A DNA stretch of 64,000 bases, taken from assembly GCA_902826615.1 (NCBI GenBank), contig CADEFN010000001.1, forward strand, positions 1,302,001-1,366,000. Reading direction: 5' to 3'. The notes under the pieces were generated by a model. That model was given only the letters and a program-made list of their open reading frames with translations. It searched no databases and had not been told where the DNA came from. This DNA is from an uncultured Gemmatimonadota bacterium. Its GTDB lineage: Bacteria > Gemmatimonadota > Gemmatimonadetes > Gemmatimonadales > Gemmatimonadaceae. Positions 49,045-58,932 of the stretch are shown here, one piece after another (position 1 is the stretch's first letter; every line of letters begins with the position of its first letter). The translations under genes and the position numbers were made by a program.

Positions 49045-52032
49045 ATGCATCAATCTGTCAGGAGAGCTCTGTTGGTTGTTGGTTTGGCTGGCTTCGGCTG
49101 GACAGTGCCGACGACGACGCTCGGCGCGATGCAAGTCGCCCGCGCGCCGGGCGACTCGATTGCCGGCAATGTCCGCGACGAACGTGGCCGGCCCGTGGCC
49201 GGGGCGCGGGTGGCCATTGTGGGGACAGCAACAGTGGTCTCGAGCGACGGGCGCGGACACTTCCGGATGACCGACGCCGGGGCAGGCGAGGTGACCGTTC
49301 GAGTGACGGCGCTCGGCTACGCGGCCCAGTCTCGGACCGCCCGTGGCGGTGGCGCGCCAATCGAGTTCGTGCTCGAAGAGCTGGTGATGAAGCTCGACGA
49401 AACGGTCGTCACCGGTACGGCGGGCGCGGTGGAGAAGCGCTCGTTAGGTAACGCGGTCACCAAGATCGACGCACGGGCCACGCTCGAGCTGGCGCCCGTG
49501 GCAGACGTGGCACAACTGGTCAACGGGCGCGCGGCGGGCGTGATCCTCACGGCCAACGGCGGCGCCGCCGGGGCGGGCGCAAAAATCAGTGTGCGGGGTC
49601 GCAACAGCCTGGCGCTGACCACGCAGCCGCTGGTCTATGTCGATGGCGTACGCGTGGATGCGGCGCCCTTCAGCGGGCCGGCGATCCAGGGCGCCAACGT
49701 GGTCTCGCGCCTCAACGACATCAATCCCAACGACATCGAGTCGATCGAGATCATCAAGGGGCCTGCCGCCGCCACGCTCTACGGCACCGAAGCGTCCAAC
49801 GGTGTGGTGCAGATCATCACCAAGGCGGGGCGCGCCTCCGACCGGGCGCGGATCGACGTGACGATCGACCAGGGGACCAGCGCCTTCGACAATCCCAACG
49901 GCCGCATCCCCACGAACTTCGCGCGCAATCCTGCGGGGCAGATCGTCACCTACAACGCTGCTGCAGCCGAGGAAGCGCGCGGAGCGCCGCTGTGGCGCAC
50001 GGGTCACTATCAGCGCTATGCGCTGGCCGCCGAGGGAGGCTCGGGGCCGATTTCATACCGCACGAGCGGCAACTATCAATACGACCAGGGGATCGACCTC
50101 ACCAACGACCAGCGCATGGGGTCGGCGCGTGCCAACCTCCAGTTTCTTCCGCGGCCCTCGTTCTCTGCGCGGTTGGACATCGGTGTCGTGGCGGGCAAGA
50201 CACAGCTGACACTCCAGGAGGGTGGTGGCGGACCGATCTTCGGTGCGATCAATGCCAATCCCCTGCTGCAGAACTCGCCCAACCGCGGCTTTATCTTTGG
50301 GCCGCCCGAAGTGCTCCACGCCGTGAACGACGCGTTTCAGCTCCTGCGCCGCACGACAGCCAGCTTGCAGCTGCAACAACAAATTGGCACACGGTTCACG
50401 CATCGGCTGAACCTGGGGCTGGACAACGCATCGGAGAACAACCAGTACCTGGTCCAGCGTATGACCGCGGCACAGGCCGCGTTCTTCAGCCCGGTGGCGG
50501 CGCAGGGACGCAAGGACGTCAACCTGCGTGACGCCACGACGACCACGCTCGACTACAATGGCACGATCAACCTCAACCTCTCATCGAGGCTGCGGTCAAC
50601 TACATCGTTTGGGGCGCAATACTTCGACCGGCTGAACCGTTTCACGGTCGCCAGCGGGCAGCAGTTTCCGGCCCCGGGGTTGAGCACCATCCTCGGCACG
50701 TCGATCCGCACCGGGTCGGATGACTACATTGAAAATGCAACCGTGGGTTTCTTTGCGCAGCAACAGGTGGCGTTGCGCGACCGGTTGTTCCTCGTGGGCG
50801 CCGTGCGGGTCGACAACAACAGCGCGTTCGGGACCGACTACGACCTGGCGACGTATCCCAAGGTGAGTGCCAGCTGGGTCGTGAACGAGGAGCCGTTCTG
50901 GAAGCTGGGATTTGTGAATGCCCTGAAACTGCGCGCGGCGTACGGCGCCGCCGGGCAGCAACCCGATGCGTTCGCGGCCATTCGGACACTGGCGCCGGCG
51001 ACGGGCCCCGGTGACTCACCGGCCCTCACCACGCAGTCCATCGGAAACAACGATCTCAAGCCGGAGCGCGGTACCGAGCTCGAGCTCGGGTTCGACGCCG
51101 GGTTGTTCAACCAGAAGCTGGGCATCGAGGCCACGTATTTCAGGCAGAACCGGCGTGATGCGATCCTGCTCGCTCCCGCTCCGCCGTCGGGCGGCTTCAT
51201 TGGCACACAGTTCGTGAACGCGGGCGCCATCAAGAACAACGGCGCTGAGGTCAAGCTCACCTACGCCGTGCTGGAAGGCGCGAGATATGGCTGGGACCTC
51301 GGAGCGTCGGTGTCGATGAACGAGAACGAGATCACCGACCTGGGTGGTCAGCCCTCCATCTTCGTCGGGACCTTCCCGCGGGCACAGCAGCATCGGGTCG
51401 GATACCCGGTCGCCGGATTCTTCGGGCAGCGTGTCACGAGCGGATCTCTGAGTCCCACGGGAGTCGCGACCAACCTCCAATGTGCTGGGGGGGCGGGTGG
51501 GGCGTCGGTGCCATGCGCCACGGCACCGTTTGTCTACCTCGGCCGGTCTGTGCCGAAGTACGAGGGGGCGGTGACATCAACCATCCGGGTGTTGCAGCGC
51601 GTGCGCATCTACACCATGGTGGACTTCAAGCGGGGCCATCATCGCTTTGATACCAACCTGTGGGCGCGATGCAGCGTGTTCCGTTTGTGTGAGGCGAGTG
51701 TCTCGCCGGAGAAGTTCTCGCCCGCGACGGTGGCGTACGCGCAGCAGGGCAGCGCCCTCGCACTCACCAGCGGTTTCATCAACGACGCGAGCTTCGCCAA
51801 GCTGCGCGAGGTGTCCGTGAACGTGGATGTCCCCCCCACCTGGCTGCGCGGGCTCAACGCATCGCGTGCCTCGATCACCCTGTCGGGCCGCAACCTCCGA
51901 ACGTGGACCAACTGGAGCGGCCTCGATCCCGAGATAGAGCAGCCCGGATCATTCGGGGAACTCTCCAGCAGCGAGCAGGGCATTCTGCCGCTGCCGATGC
52001 AGTTCCGCCTCACGCTGAACTTGAACTTCTAG
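49045..52032 (+). CDS. SusC/RagA-like TonB-dependent outer-membrane receptor
   Basis: 995 residues. ATG 49045 (MHQSVRRALLVVGLAG) has GAGGAG upstream; an ATG at 48999 lies inside the operator. A signal peptide is followed by a carboxypeptidase-regulatory-like domain (~45-115: SIAGNVRDERGRPVAGARVAI), then the plug (~125-270) with ISVRGRNSLALTTQPLVYVDG and the SusC-type IESIEIIKGPAAATLYGTEA. The ~700-residue barrel ends LTLNLNF, the correct terminal Phe. The following gene is SusD-like, so this is a lidded nutrient importer. The downstream peptidases suggest peptides rather than glycans. Confidence 0.92.
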   Translation: MHQSVRRALLVVGLAGFGWTVPTTTLGAMQVARAPGDSIAGNVRDERGRPVAGARVAIVGTATVVSSDGRGHFRMTDAGAGEVTVRVTALGYAAQSRTARGGGAPIEFVLEELVMKLDETVVTGTAGAVEKRSLGNAVTKIDARATLELAPVADVAQLVNGRAAGVILTANGGAAGAGAKISVRGRNSLALTTQPLVYVDGVRVDAAPFSGPAIQGANVVSRLNDINPNDIESIEIIKGPAAATLYGTEASNGVVQIITKAGRASDRARIDVTIDQGTSAFDNPNGRIPTNFARNPAGQIVTYNAAAAEEARGAPLWRTGHYQRYALAAEGGSGPISYRTSGNYQYDQGIDLTNDQRMGSARANLQFLPRPSFSARLDIGVVAGKTQLTLQEGGGGPIFGAINANPLLQNSPNRGFIFGPPEVLHAVNDAFQLLRRTTASLQLQQQIGTRFTHRLNLGLDNASENNQYLVQRMTAAQAAFFSPVAAQGRKDVNLRDATTTTLDYNGTINLNLSSRLRSTTSFGAQYFDRLNRFTVASGQQFPAPGLSTILGTSIRTGSDDYIENATVGFFAQQQVALRDRLFLVGAVRVDNNSAFGTDYDLATYPKVSASWVVNEEPFWKLGFVNALKLRAAYGAAGQQPDAFAAIRTLAPATGPGDSPALTTQSIGNNDLKPERGTELELGFDAGLFNQKLGIEATYFRQNRRDAILLAPAPPSGGFIGTQFVNAGAIKNNGAEVKLTYAVLEGARYGWDLGASVSMNENEITDLGGQPSIFVGTFPRAQQHRVGYPVAGFFGQRVTSGSLSPTGVATNLQCAGGAGGASVPCATAPFVYLGRSVPKYEGAVTSTIRVLQRVRIYTMVDFKRGHHRFDTNLWARCSVFRLCEASVSPEKFSPATVAYAQQGSALALTSGFINDASFAKLREVSVNVDVPPTWLRGLNASRASITLSGRNLRTWTNWSGLDPEIEQPGSFGELSSSEQGILPLPMQFRLTLNLNF

Positions 52033-52047
52033 GGCAACGGAGAACCC

Positions 52048-53325
52048 ATGACTAATCCCAAAACCTTGCTCTCGCGGATCGTGGCCACCGGTGTGTGCGT
52101 TTTGGCCCTGGGGACCGCCGCCTGCTCCTCGCTGCTCGAAGTCGACGTGCCGAGCCGCGTGCCGGCCGACGATGCCTTTGTGCCGGAGAATGCCAGCATC
52201 CTGATGAACAGCGTCATCGGCGAGTTTGAGTGCGCCTTCGGCGTGGCCGTCGCCAGCGGTGGGTTGCTTGGAGATGAGCTGGCCAACTCCTCCACGGGCA
52301 ACACGCAGTGGCAGGTGGACCGGCGCGACATGCAGACCAGTTCCACCATCAACACGGGCGGGTGTGGAGCGCTCGGTCCGTTCGGATCGTTCTCCGTGGT
52401 GAACTGGTTGGCCTCGGGTTTTCGCACGTCACTCGAGGGATGGACGGACGCGCAAGTCGCCAATCGACGTGCCCTGCTCGCGCGTAACGCGGCGTACCAG
52501 GCCTACTCCTATCTGCTTTTGGGTGAGCAGATGTGCAGCGCGACCGTCAACGTTGGCCCCGAACTCACCAAGGCCCAGCTTTTCGCGCTTGCGGACGAGC
52601 GCTTTTCGGTCGCGATTGCCGAGGGGGGGGCCACCAACCAGGCCGATGTTCGCGACATGGCACTGGTCGGCCGGGCGCGGACCCGCCTCAACCAGGGGAA
52701 TCGAACCGGGGCAGCCGCCGATGCGCGGCTGGTGCCAGCGGGCTTTGTAAAGAACGCCACGTTCTCGGCGGCAGACGCGCGACGCTTCAATCCCGTTTTC
52801 AACAACAACAATCGCGGGGCAGGGGTTACGGTCGGTCCGGTCTACCGCGACCTCCGATTCAACGGGGTGCGAGATCCGCGGGTGAACGTGACCAACGGGA
52901 ACCGCCTGGGGCAAAACCAGGTGGATGCCCTCTGGCTCCAGGGGAAGTACACTGCGCTGGACTCCCCTATTCCGATTGCGCGTTGGGAGGAGGCACAGCT
53001 GATCGTCGCCGAGGCAGAGCTGGAGGCCGGCAACCTTCCGGCGGCGGTGGCGATCATCAACGCGTTGCATGCGCGCACGACCCCGGCGCTGCCACCGTTC
53101 GCGAGCACCAGCGCCACGGAAATCCGCGCGCAGCTGGTGTATGAGCGACGCGCCGAGTTGTTCCTCGAGTCGCACCATCTCAACGATTACCAGCGCTTTG
53201 CCCTGCCGTTTACTCCGGCTACGGGGGCGCCATTCCCGTTAGGCGGCGGTTTCTATGGGTCACAGCGATGTTTCCTCATTCCGGACCTGGAACGGACGAC
53301 CAACCCGAACCTCAATGGTGGTTAG
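52048..53325 (+). CDS. SusD/RagB-like substrate-binding lipoprotein
   Basis: 425 residues, ATG 52048, lipobox LGTAACSS (Cys ~26), so anchored on the outer surface as the lid of the SusC-like receptor. The start SSLLEVDVPSRVPADD, the helical body with TPR-like units (ADERFSVAIAEGGATNQADV, RARTRLNQGN) and the C-terminal RAELFLESHHLNDYQRF are SusD hallmarks. Slightly short compared with the usual 500 residues. 15 bases separate it from the receptor gene, and its TAG stop sits in a GTTAGG that also overlaps the next start. Confidence 0.9.
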   Translation: MTNPKTLLSRIVATGVCVLALGTAACSSLLEVDVPSRVPADDAFVPENASILMNSVIGEFECAFGVAVASGGLLGDELANSSTGNTQWQVDRRDMQTSSTINTGGCGALGPFGSFSVVNWLASGFRTSLEGWTDAQVANRRALLARNAAYQAYSYLLLGEQMCSATVNVGPELTKAQLFALADERFSVAIAEGGATNQADVRDMALVGRARTRLNQGNRTGAAADARLVPAGFVKNATFSAADARRFNPVFNNNNRGAGVTVGPVYRDLRFNGVRDPRVNVTNGNRLGQNQVDALWLQGKYTALDSPIPIARWEEAQLIVAEAELEAGNLPAAVAIINALHARTTPALPPFASTSATEIRAQLVYERRAELFLESHHLNDYQRFALPFTPATGAPFPLGGGFYGSQRCFLIPDLERTTNPNLNGG

Positions 53326-55087
53326 GCGGCTCGGTCTCGCCGTTGCCTGTGCCTGGTCGTTCCTGTCCCCCTGCATGTCGGAGGGACAGGGGACGGCCGG
53401 GCGACCCGAGGCTCGGGTGGTGGCGCTCGCCGATGAACTCTGGGCGCGCCGCATGGAGGACAACCTCTCGTTGCGCCTGCGCAACGGCCTCCCGGTGCGA
53501 GGGCTCCCAACACTTGCATACGACCCGGTGCGACGGGAGGCCGAGTACGCCGGTCGTCTGCTGCAGCGCCTGAGTAGTGTGCGGGCGGTGCCGGTCGGGA
53601 GCGACGCGTGGAGCCTGGCCACCGTCGTTCGGTTTCGCGCCGAGGAAGCCGTCGCCGCCGAGCGCTTCTTCTGGTTCCGCAATCCAGTGTCGCCGTACGC
53701 CAACGAGCTTGACGATGTGCACCGCGTATTCACCGGGTTTCGCTTCGCGGCAGCCGGTGATGTGGACACGTATCTCGACCTGCTGGAGCAGTACCCCGGA
53801 GTGATCGACAGCTATGTGGCATACCTCCGGGGCCAGGTGCGCCGCGGGATCGTGATGCCGCGTGACGAAGCGGCGTCGGCGCTGCGGCAGATGCGCGGGT
53901 TCGTTCAGCCTGCCGAGCGCAGCCTCTTTGCCGTCGACACGGTTCGACTGCAGGCCCTCGACGTGGCCCGGAGGTCGGCACTGACAGCACAGCTGGCCGC
54001 GGCGATCAGCGAACGGATCAATCCGTCTCTCCAGCGTCTGGTGGACTACCTGGAAGGACCCTACACGCAGCAAGCCGGCACACGCGTCGGGTTGGCGCAG
54101 TACCCGGGGGGCGAGGCGTACTACCGTCAGCTCGTGCGTCAGTACCTCACGTTTGACATGTCGCCTGAGGCCGTGCACCAGCTCGGGCTTCGGGAGGTGG
54201 CACGACTCAATGCCACCATGGACTCGATCCGCCGCCAGGTTGGGTTCAGCGGGAGCAAAGCGGAGTTTCATCGGTTGCTGCGCACCGATGCGCGGTTCGT
54301 GCCAAAGTCGACCGAGGATGTGCGTCGCCGCATGGTGGCGGCGGTGGACACCCTTCTGCCCAAACTGCGGGAAGTGTTTCACGTTGTGCCGAGCATCCCG
54401 TACGATGTGCGTCGCCTGCCGGCTGCGCTCGAACCGGGCATGACGTTCGGGTACTTCCAGGGTCCCACGGCGGCCGAGCGTGTGGGGGTGTACTACTTCA
54501 ACGGAAGCAATCTCGACCAGAAGAGCCAGGTGTGGTACGTCGGACTCGCCTACCATGAGCTGATGCCGGGGCATCACTATCAGGCGTCACTGGCGGTCGA
54601 CCGAAGCGCCAGGCTCCATCCGTTGCGGCAGGCGTTCAGCAGTACCGCATTCGGCGAGGGGTGGGCGGAGTACGCGGCGACGCTGGCCGGTGAGCTGGGG
54701 GGCTATCGTGATCCGTACGACCGATATGGCCGACTCATCATGGACTTGTTCGCGTCGGTTCGGCTCGTGCTCGATACCGGCATGAACCTGATGGGCTGGA
54801 GCCGCGAGCAGGCGAAGGAGTACATGCGCGAGAACTCCATCATGTCGGAGCCGGAGATCGAGTCGGAGACCTTACGGTACTGCTGCGACATTCCGGCCCA
54901 GGCGCTTGGCTACCGAATGGGGTCGCTCAAGATCATGGAGTTGCGCCAGAAGGCCCAGGCCGCGTTAGGTTCCCGCTTTGACCTTCGCGATTTCCATCAG
55001 GTGGTGATTGGCGATGGGGTACTGCCGTTTACCGCACTTGAACAGCGAATCGATCAATACATCGCCCGCGGACGACGTGGGCACTGA
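53315..55087 (+). CDS. Secreted DUF885 metallopeptidase-like protein
   Basis: 590 residues from ATG 53315, which overlaps the SusD stop by 11 bases; the signal peptide is RRLGLAVACAWSFLS. The DUF885 fold shows the zinc motif YHELMPGHHYQASL (HExxPGH, ~residue 420), the downstream FGEGWAEYAATLAGELG glutamate and the C-terminal RMGSLKIMELRQKAQA. Members are bacterial secreted metallopeptidases or carboxypeptidase-like proteins. It would degrade peptides before or after uptake by the SusC/SusD pair. Conserved N-terminal helical half is present. Confidence 0.85.
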   Translation: MVVRRLGLAVACAWSFLSPCMSEGQGTAGRPEARVVALADELWARRMEDNLSLRLRNGLPVRGLPTLAYDPVRREAEYAGRLLQRLSSVRAVPVGSDAWSLATVVRFRAEEAVAAERFFWFRNPVSPYANELDDVHRVFTGFRFAAAGDVDTYLDLLEQYPGVIDSYVAYLRGQVRRGIVMPRDEAASALRQMRGFVQPAERSLFAVDTVRLQALDVARRSALTAQLAAAISERINPSLQRLVDYLEGPYTQQAGTRVGLAQYPGGEAYYRQLVRQYLTFDMSPEAVHQLGLREVARLNATMDSIRRQVGFSGSKAEFHRLLRTDARFVPKSTEDVRRRMVAAVDTLLPKLREVFHVVPSIPYDVRRLPAALEPGMTFGYFQGPTAAERVGVYYFNGSNLDQKSQVWYVGLAYHELMPGHHYQASLAVDRSARLHPLRQAFSSTAFGEGWAEYAATLAGELGGYRDPYDRYGRLIMDLFASVRLVLDTGMNLMGWSREQAKEYMRENSIMSEPEIESETLRYCCDIPAQALGYRMGSLKIMELRQKAQAALGSRFDLRDFHQVVIGDGVLPFTALEQRIDQYIARGRRGH

Positions 55088-55103
55088 CCCGGGAGGGCTG
55101 ACG

Positions 55104-57401
55104 GTGTTGGGACACGTGATGCGCGCCGGCGTTGTGGGATTGTGGTGTGTGCTGGCTCCCGGGCTTGGGGCACAGGCGAGCCCGGACTCGGCGCGATGGG
55201 TTCGATATCGGGCGTATCAGCAGGTGGGCGAGCTGCTCGACGACACGCGCATTGTGCCGCACTGGATGCCGGATGGTGCGAGCTTCTGGTATACGAGTGG
55301 TTCGTCGCAGGATCGCGAGATTCGGCGGGTGGACGCGGCAACGGGACGCGCCACACCGATGTTCGACGTCGCGCGGCTTCGCGCAGCGCTCACCGACGCC
55401 AGGCATCAGGAGCCGGCCGGGCGGGGCGTGCCCTTTGCTGCCTTTGCCGTTGCTGGCCCTGGCGTTGTGCAGTTCGAGCTCGAGGGACGCAGCTGGCGGT
55501 TGGATCTTTCGACATACGCGGTGACGCGTGTGACGGCGCCCGATGCGTTCGCCGATGTTATCGGCATCCTGGGAAGTGAAAGGTCCAGGGTCACGCCACA
55601 ACCCTTCTGGCAGGAGACGTTTACCGGCATTGGCGAAATGCGGGCGATGGAGCGTGCGTCGCCTGATGGTCGGTGGTTTGTCTCGACCCGCGACTACAAC
55701 CTGGCGATCCGGGCGGCGGTGGACGGTCGCGCCACGATGCTCACCGCGGACGGCAGCGCCGACGTACGCTGGATCGTGGAGACGGGGCGCTGGAACCCCT
55801 GGTCGCCTAACGGACAACGCCTCCTGGCCTCGAAGGTGGACGTGCGCGGCGTGGCGAAGATCCCCACGGTGCAGTGGCTCAAGCCGCTTGAGGAGTTGCA
55901 GGAGGTGCTCACGATTCCAGCCGGCGGCACCATGGAGAACGACCAGCCGTATGTGGTGGACATCAATGGGCGCACTCCCGTGAAACTCGCGTTAGGCGAG
56001 ACCAGGGACTGCTACGTGGTGTTCCTGGGCTGGACGCCGGACAGCAAGCGGGTGTTGGTGGCGAAGTACAACCGCCTGATGAACCGGGTTGATGTGTATG
56101 CGGCCGACGCGATCTCCGGCGAGACACGCGTGATCCTTACAGAAGAGTCCAAGACCTTCCTGACCAACCAGCACGAGGTGGTGAGCAGCACCGATCTGCC
56201 ATTCACCATGTTTCCTGATGGCTCGGGCTTTGTGTGGCGATCGGAGCGCGACGGCTGGGACCAGCTCTACCGATATGACCTGAACGGCACCCTCGTCACG
56301 CGACTCACGCAGGGCGCCTTCCCCGTGCTCGATGTGGTTCGTATCGACCAGGCTTCGGGCTGGGTGTACTTCAGCGCGAACGGTGATCCGTCGCGTCCGT
56401 ACGATACACACCTGTATCGCGTGAGCCTCGGTGGAGGGCGGCAACAACAGCTTACCCAGGGCAACGGAGTACATCGTGTGTCGATGTCACCGACCGGCAC
56501 GCACTTCATCGACACATACTCGACGCCCGCAGTACCACCACGGACCGAGTTGCGACGAGTGGATGGTGCGCTCGTCAGCGAGGTTGGTGGTGCCGATATC
56601 TCCCGTCTGCAGAAGATCGGGTACACTCCTTCGCGCGAGTATGTGGTGAAGGCCGCGGATGGAGTGACTGACCTATGGGTGACGATGCACTTTCCGGCAG
56701 ACTTCGATAGCACCCGCAAGTACCCAGTGGTGGAGTACATCTATGGCGGTCCGCAGATCGTGACACGCCCACTCGAGTTCGAAGCCGCACCCGGTATTTC
56801 CCAATCGGCATACAACCGGGCGCTCGCGCAACTCGGCTTTGTCGTCCTCACGCTGGATGCGCGCGGGACCCCGTGGCGATCGAAGGCCTTTCATGACGTG
56901 ATCTTCCACAACTGGGGCAACTTCGAGATGGCTGATCACGCGGGGGCGATCAGGCAACTCGGCGCGCGCCTCCCGTTCATGGACCTCAGCCGCGTGGGCA
57001 TCTGGGGGCGCTCGTGGGGTGCGCACTACGCGGTGCGTGCACTGGCGCAGGCCAACGACCTGTACAAGGTGGCATCGGCGGAATTCCCCGGGTTCGACCC
57101 CGGCGGTGGTGACCTGTACGAGATCTACCTTGGCCTTCCCGGGGACAATCCGCAGCTCTACAACACCGCCAACCCGATCCTCCTTGCACCAAAGGTGCGA
57201 GGCAAGTTGCTGTTGGTGAGCGGACTCAACGACACCGGTACCATGCGCGAGCTGGCCAAGATGTCGGATGCGCTGGTGCAGATCGGCTTCCAGCATGACC
57301 TGATGGTGTACGCCAACACCAGCCACTCGCCCATGGGCCGGGTCGCCGCGTACAATGAAGAACAGCGCACCCAGTTCCTGGTGCGCCACCTCCGACCCTG
57401 A
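55104..57401 (+). CDS. Secreted S9 family peptidase (DPP-IV-like)
   Basis: 765 residues from the GTG at 55104, with GGGAGGG about 8 bases upstream; ATG 55119 is an alternative. Signal peptide VVGLWCVLAPGLGAQ. The propeller region includes PHWMPDGASFWYTSG and WTPDSKRVLVAKYN, and the catalytic domain has Ser in GIWGRSWGAHYAV, Asp in LVSGLNDTGTM, and His in ANTSHSPMG. The nucleophile elbow is GRSWGAH instead of GWSYGG, so specificity may differ from classical DPP-IV. Together with the DUF885 enzyme and the receptor pair it makes a peptide-utilisation locus. The next gene follows 8 bases later. Confidence 0.87.
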   Translation: MLGHVMRAGVVGLWCVLAPGLGAQASPDSARWVRYRAYQQVGELLDDTRIVPHWMPDGASFWYTSGSSQDREIRRVDAATGRATPMFDVARLRAALTDARHQEPAGRGVPFAAFAVAGPGVVQFELEGRSWRLDLSTYAVTRVTAPDAFADVIGILGSERSRVTPQPFWQETFTGIGEMRAMERASPDGRWFVSTRDYNLAIRAAVDGRATMLTADGSADVRWIVETGRWNPWSPNGQRLLASKVDVRGVAKIPTVQWLKPLEELQEVLTIPAGGTMENDQPYVVDINGRTPVKLALGETRDCYVVFLGWTPDSKRVLVAKYNRLMNRVDVYAADAISGETRVILTEESKTFLTNQHEVVSSTDLPFTMFPDGSGFVWRSERDGWDQLYRYDLNGTLVTRLTQGAFPVLDVVRIDQASGWVYFSANGDPSRPYDTHLYRVSLGGGRQQQLTQGNGVHRVSMSPTGTHFIDTYSTPAVPPRTELRRVDGALVSEVGGADISRLQKIGYTPSREYVVKAADGVTDLWVTMHFPADFDSTRKYPVVEYIYGGPQIVTRPLEFEAAPGISQSAYNRALAQLGFVVLTLDARGTPWRSKAFHDVIFHNWGNFEMADHAGAIRQLGARLPFMDLSRVGIWGRSWGAHYAVRALAQANDLYKVASAEFPGFDPGGGDLYEIYLGLPGDNPQLYNTANPILLAPKVRGKLLLVSGLNDTGTMRELAKMSDALVQIGFQHDLMVYANTSHSPMGRVAAYNEEQRTQFLVRHLRP

Positions 57402-57409
57402 GTGGTGCC

Positions 57410-57949
57410 ATGAAACAGATCATCGCCCCCCTGTTGGCTGCGCTTGCTCCCGCCCTCGCCGCGGCACAGGGTGATCGCGTCGCAACGCACCTCATCACCA
57501 CCAACGAGGTGGTGATCGCGCGCCCAGCCACGGCCGTGTGGCCCTTCATCATGGACCCCACGTCATGGAAACAGGGCAACAAGCTGGTGCATCGATCCGG
57601 GCCGAAGGGCGCCACCGGGGAAGTGTTCGCGGCCGTGTCGGCAGCGACGCCCGACAAGGCCGACTACTTCGTGGAGAACGCCGACCTGATCCCGCGTCGG
57701 CGTCGGGTGATCAAGTTGTACACACCGGATGGCGTGCTGGTCGGCTTTGCCGCATTTGTCCTCACGGAGTCGGGAGGCAAGACCACGGTACGGTACGACG
57801 TCTACTCGGAGACGCTGATCCCGAAGGCCGAGGTGGCCAAGCGAACGCCGGCGTCGATCGCAGAGGACGAGCGCAAAGCGCGTGAGGCAAGCATGAAGCG
57901 TTTCGACGCAGAACTACAGGCCCTCAAGAAACTCGTGGAGGCCAAGTGA
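57410..57949 (+). CDS. Secreted SRPBCC/START-like small protein
   Basis: 179 residues, signal peptide (KQIIAPLLAALAPALAAAQ). The rest starts with TTNEVVIARPATAVWPFIMDPTSW, which is the opening helix-strand pattern of polyketide-cyclase/SRPBCC folds, and continues with strands to ESGGKTTVRYDVYSETL, ending in a long charged helix. Such folds bind hydrophobic ligands. Its role in the operon is unknown. The stop overlaps the next start by 4 bases (GTGA). Confidence 0.65.
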   Translation: MKQIIAPLLAALAPALAAAQGDRVATHLITTNEVVIARPATAVWPFIMDPTSWKQGNKLVHRSGPKGATGEVFAAVSAATPDKADYFVENADLIPRRRRVIKLYTPDGVLVGFAAFVLTESGGKTTVRYDVYSETLIPKAEVAKRTPASIAEDERKAREASMKRFDAELQALKKLVEAK

Positions 57950-58932
57950 GGTCTCTCATTCTCGCAGTTGGCATGGTCCTGGCGGCCGCGTGTGGCAGCA
58001 AAGCGCCTGAGTCTGCGCAGGACGCAGCGGCGTGGAAACCAGAGGTGCGCGAGGGGTACGCGGTCACACCGGACAGTGTGCGGTTATACTACCGCGTGGT
58101 AGGGAACGGGCCGGAGACGGTGATCGTCGGCGCGGCGAACTATTTCCAGAAGTCCCTGGACGCGCTGGCGACCCCAACGCGACGGCTCGTGCTCTATGAC
58201 ATTCGAGGGCGCGGCAAGACCGACTCGGTTCCTCCATCCAAAATGGGCATCGCCGAGTTTGATGCCTCCGACATCGATGTGCTGCGCAAGGAAGTCGGCG
58301 CAGAGAAGGTGGCGTTGATAGGCTGGTCAGGTGGTGCGCTCTCCACCTTTCGTTATGCCGCAGAGTTTCCAGACCGAGTCTCGGCGCTGGTGCTGCTCAC
58401 CCCGGTTGGTCCCCGATGGGTACCCTGGTGGGATGACATGCGAAAGAACGGGGCGTCCAAAGCCGACACCGTCGCCAGCAGTGCGCTCGCGGCCCGGATC
58501 AAGGCGGGAGAGTTCAAGGACAACGAGGTGGCCCTCTGTCGCGAGTCGGCGAAGATCGGCCTCAAGACCAACTGGGTGGTGACCGAGCGCATCAACCTGG
58601 CGCCCGATGTGTGCGACTCCCCCAACGAAGTGCCGTCGCGTTACGGAGACTTTGTCCCGCGCCTGCTCGCCAAACTGGGCAAGTACGACTACCGCGCCGA
58701 CTTTGCCCGCGTGACAGCACGCCGCCTCGTGATCCATGGGGAGTTTGACAACCCGCCGTTAGGCGGGAGTCTCGAATGGGTTGCCGGTCAACCGGAGGCG
58801 AGGCTGCTGGTCGTCAAGGGTGTGGGGCACTGGCCGCACTACGAAAAGCCCGACGAAACGCTGGCCGCCCTCACGGCCTTCCTGGATGGTGGGTGGCCGG
58901 TGGGTAGTGACGTCGTGCCGGCAGGAAAATGA
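57946..58932 (+). CDS. Alpha/beta-hydrolase lipoprotein
   Basis: 328 residues, GTG start 57946, lipobox VLAAACGS (Cys ~16). The hydrolase triad: nucleophile Ser in LIGWSGGALSTF, Asp in VIHGEFDNPP and His in GVGHWPHYE. The strand RRLVLYDIRGRGKTDSV has the oxyanion-hole pattern. It may be an esterase, prolyl iminopeptidase-like or epoxide-hydrolase-like enzyme; proline iminopeptidase is attractive given its peptidase neighbours. Overlaps both neighbours by 4 bases, so tightly coupled. Confidence 0.8.
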   Translation: MRSLILAVGMVLAAACGSKAPESAQDAAAWKPEVREGYAVTPDSVRLYYRVVGNGPETVIVGAANYFQKSLDALATPTRRLVLYDIRGRGKTDSVPPSKMGIAEFDASDIDVLRKEVGAEKVALIGWSGGALSTFRYAAEFPDRVSALVLLTPVGPRWVPWWDDMRKNGASKADTVASSALAARIKAGEFKDNEVALCRESAKIGLKTNWVVTERINLAPDVCDSPNEVPSRYGDFVPRLLAKLGKYDYRADFARVTARRLVIHGEFDNPPLGGSLEWVAGQPEARLLVVKGVGHWPHYEKPDETLAALTAFLDGGWPVGSDVVPAGK

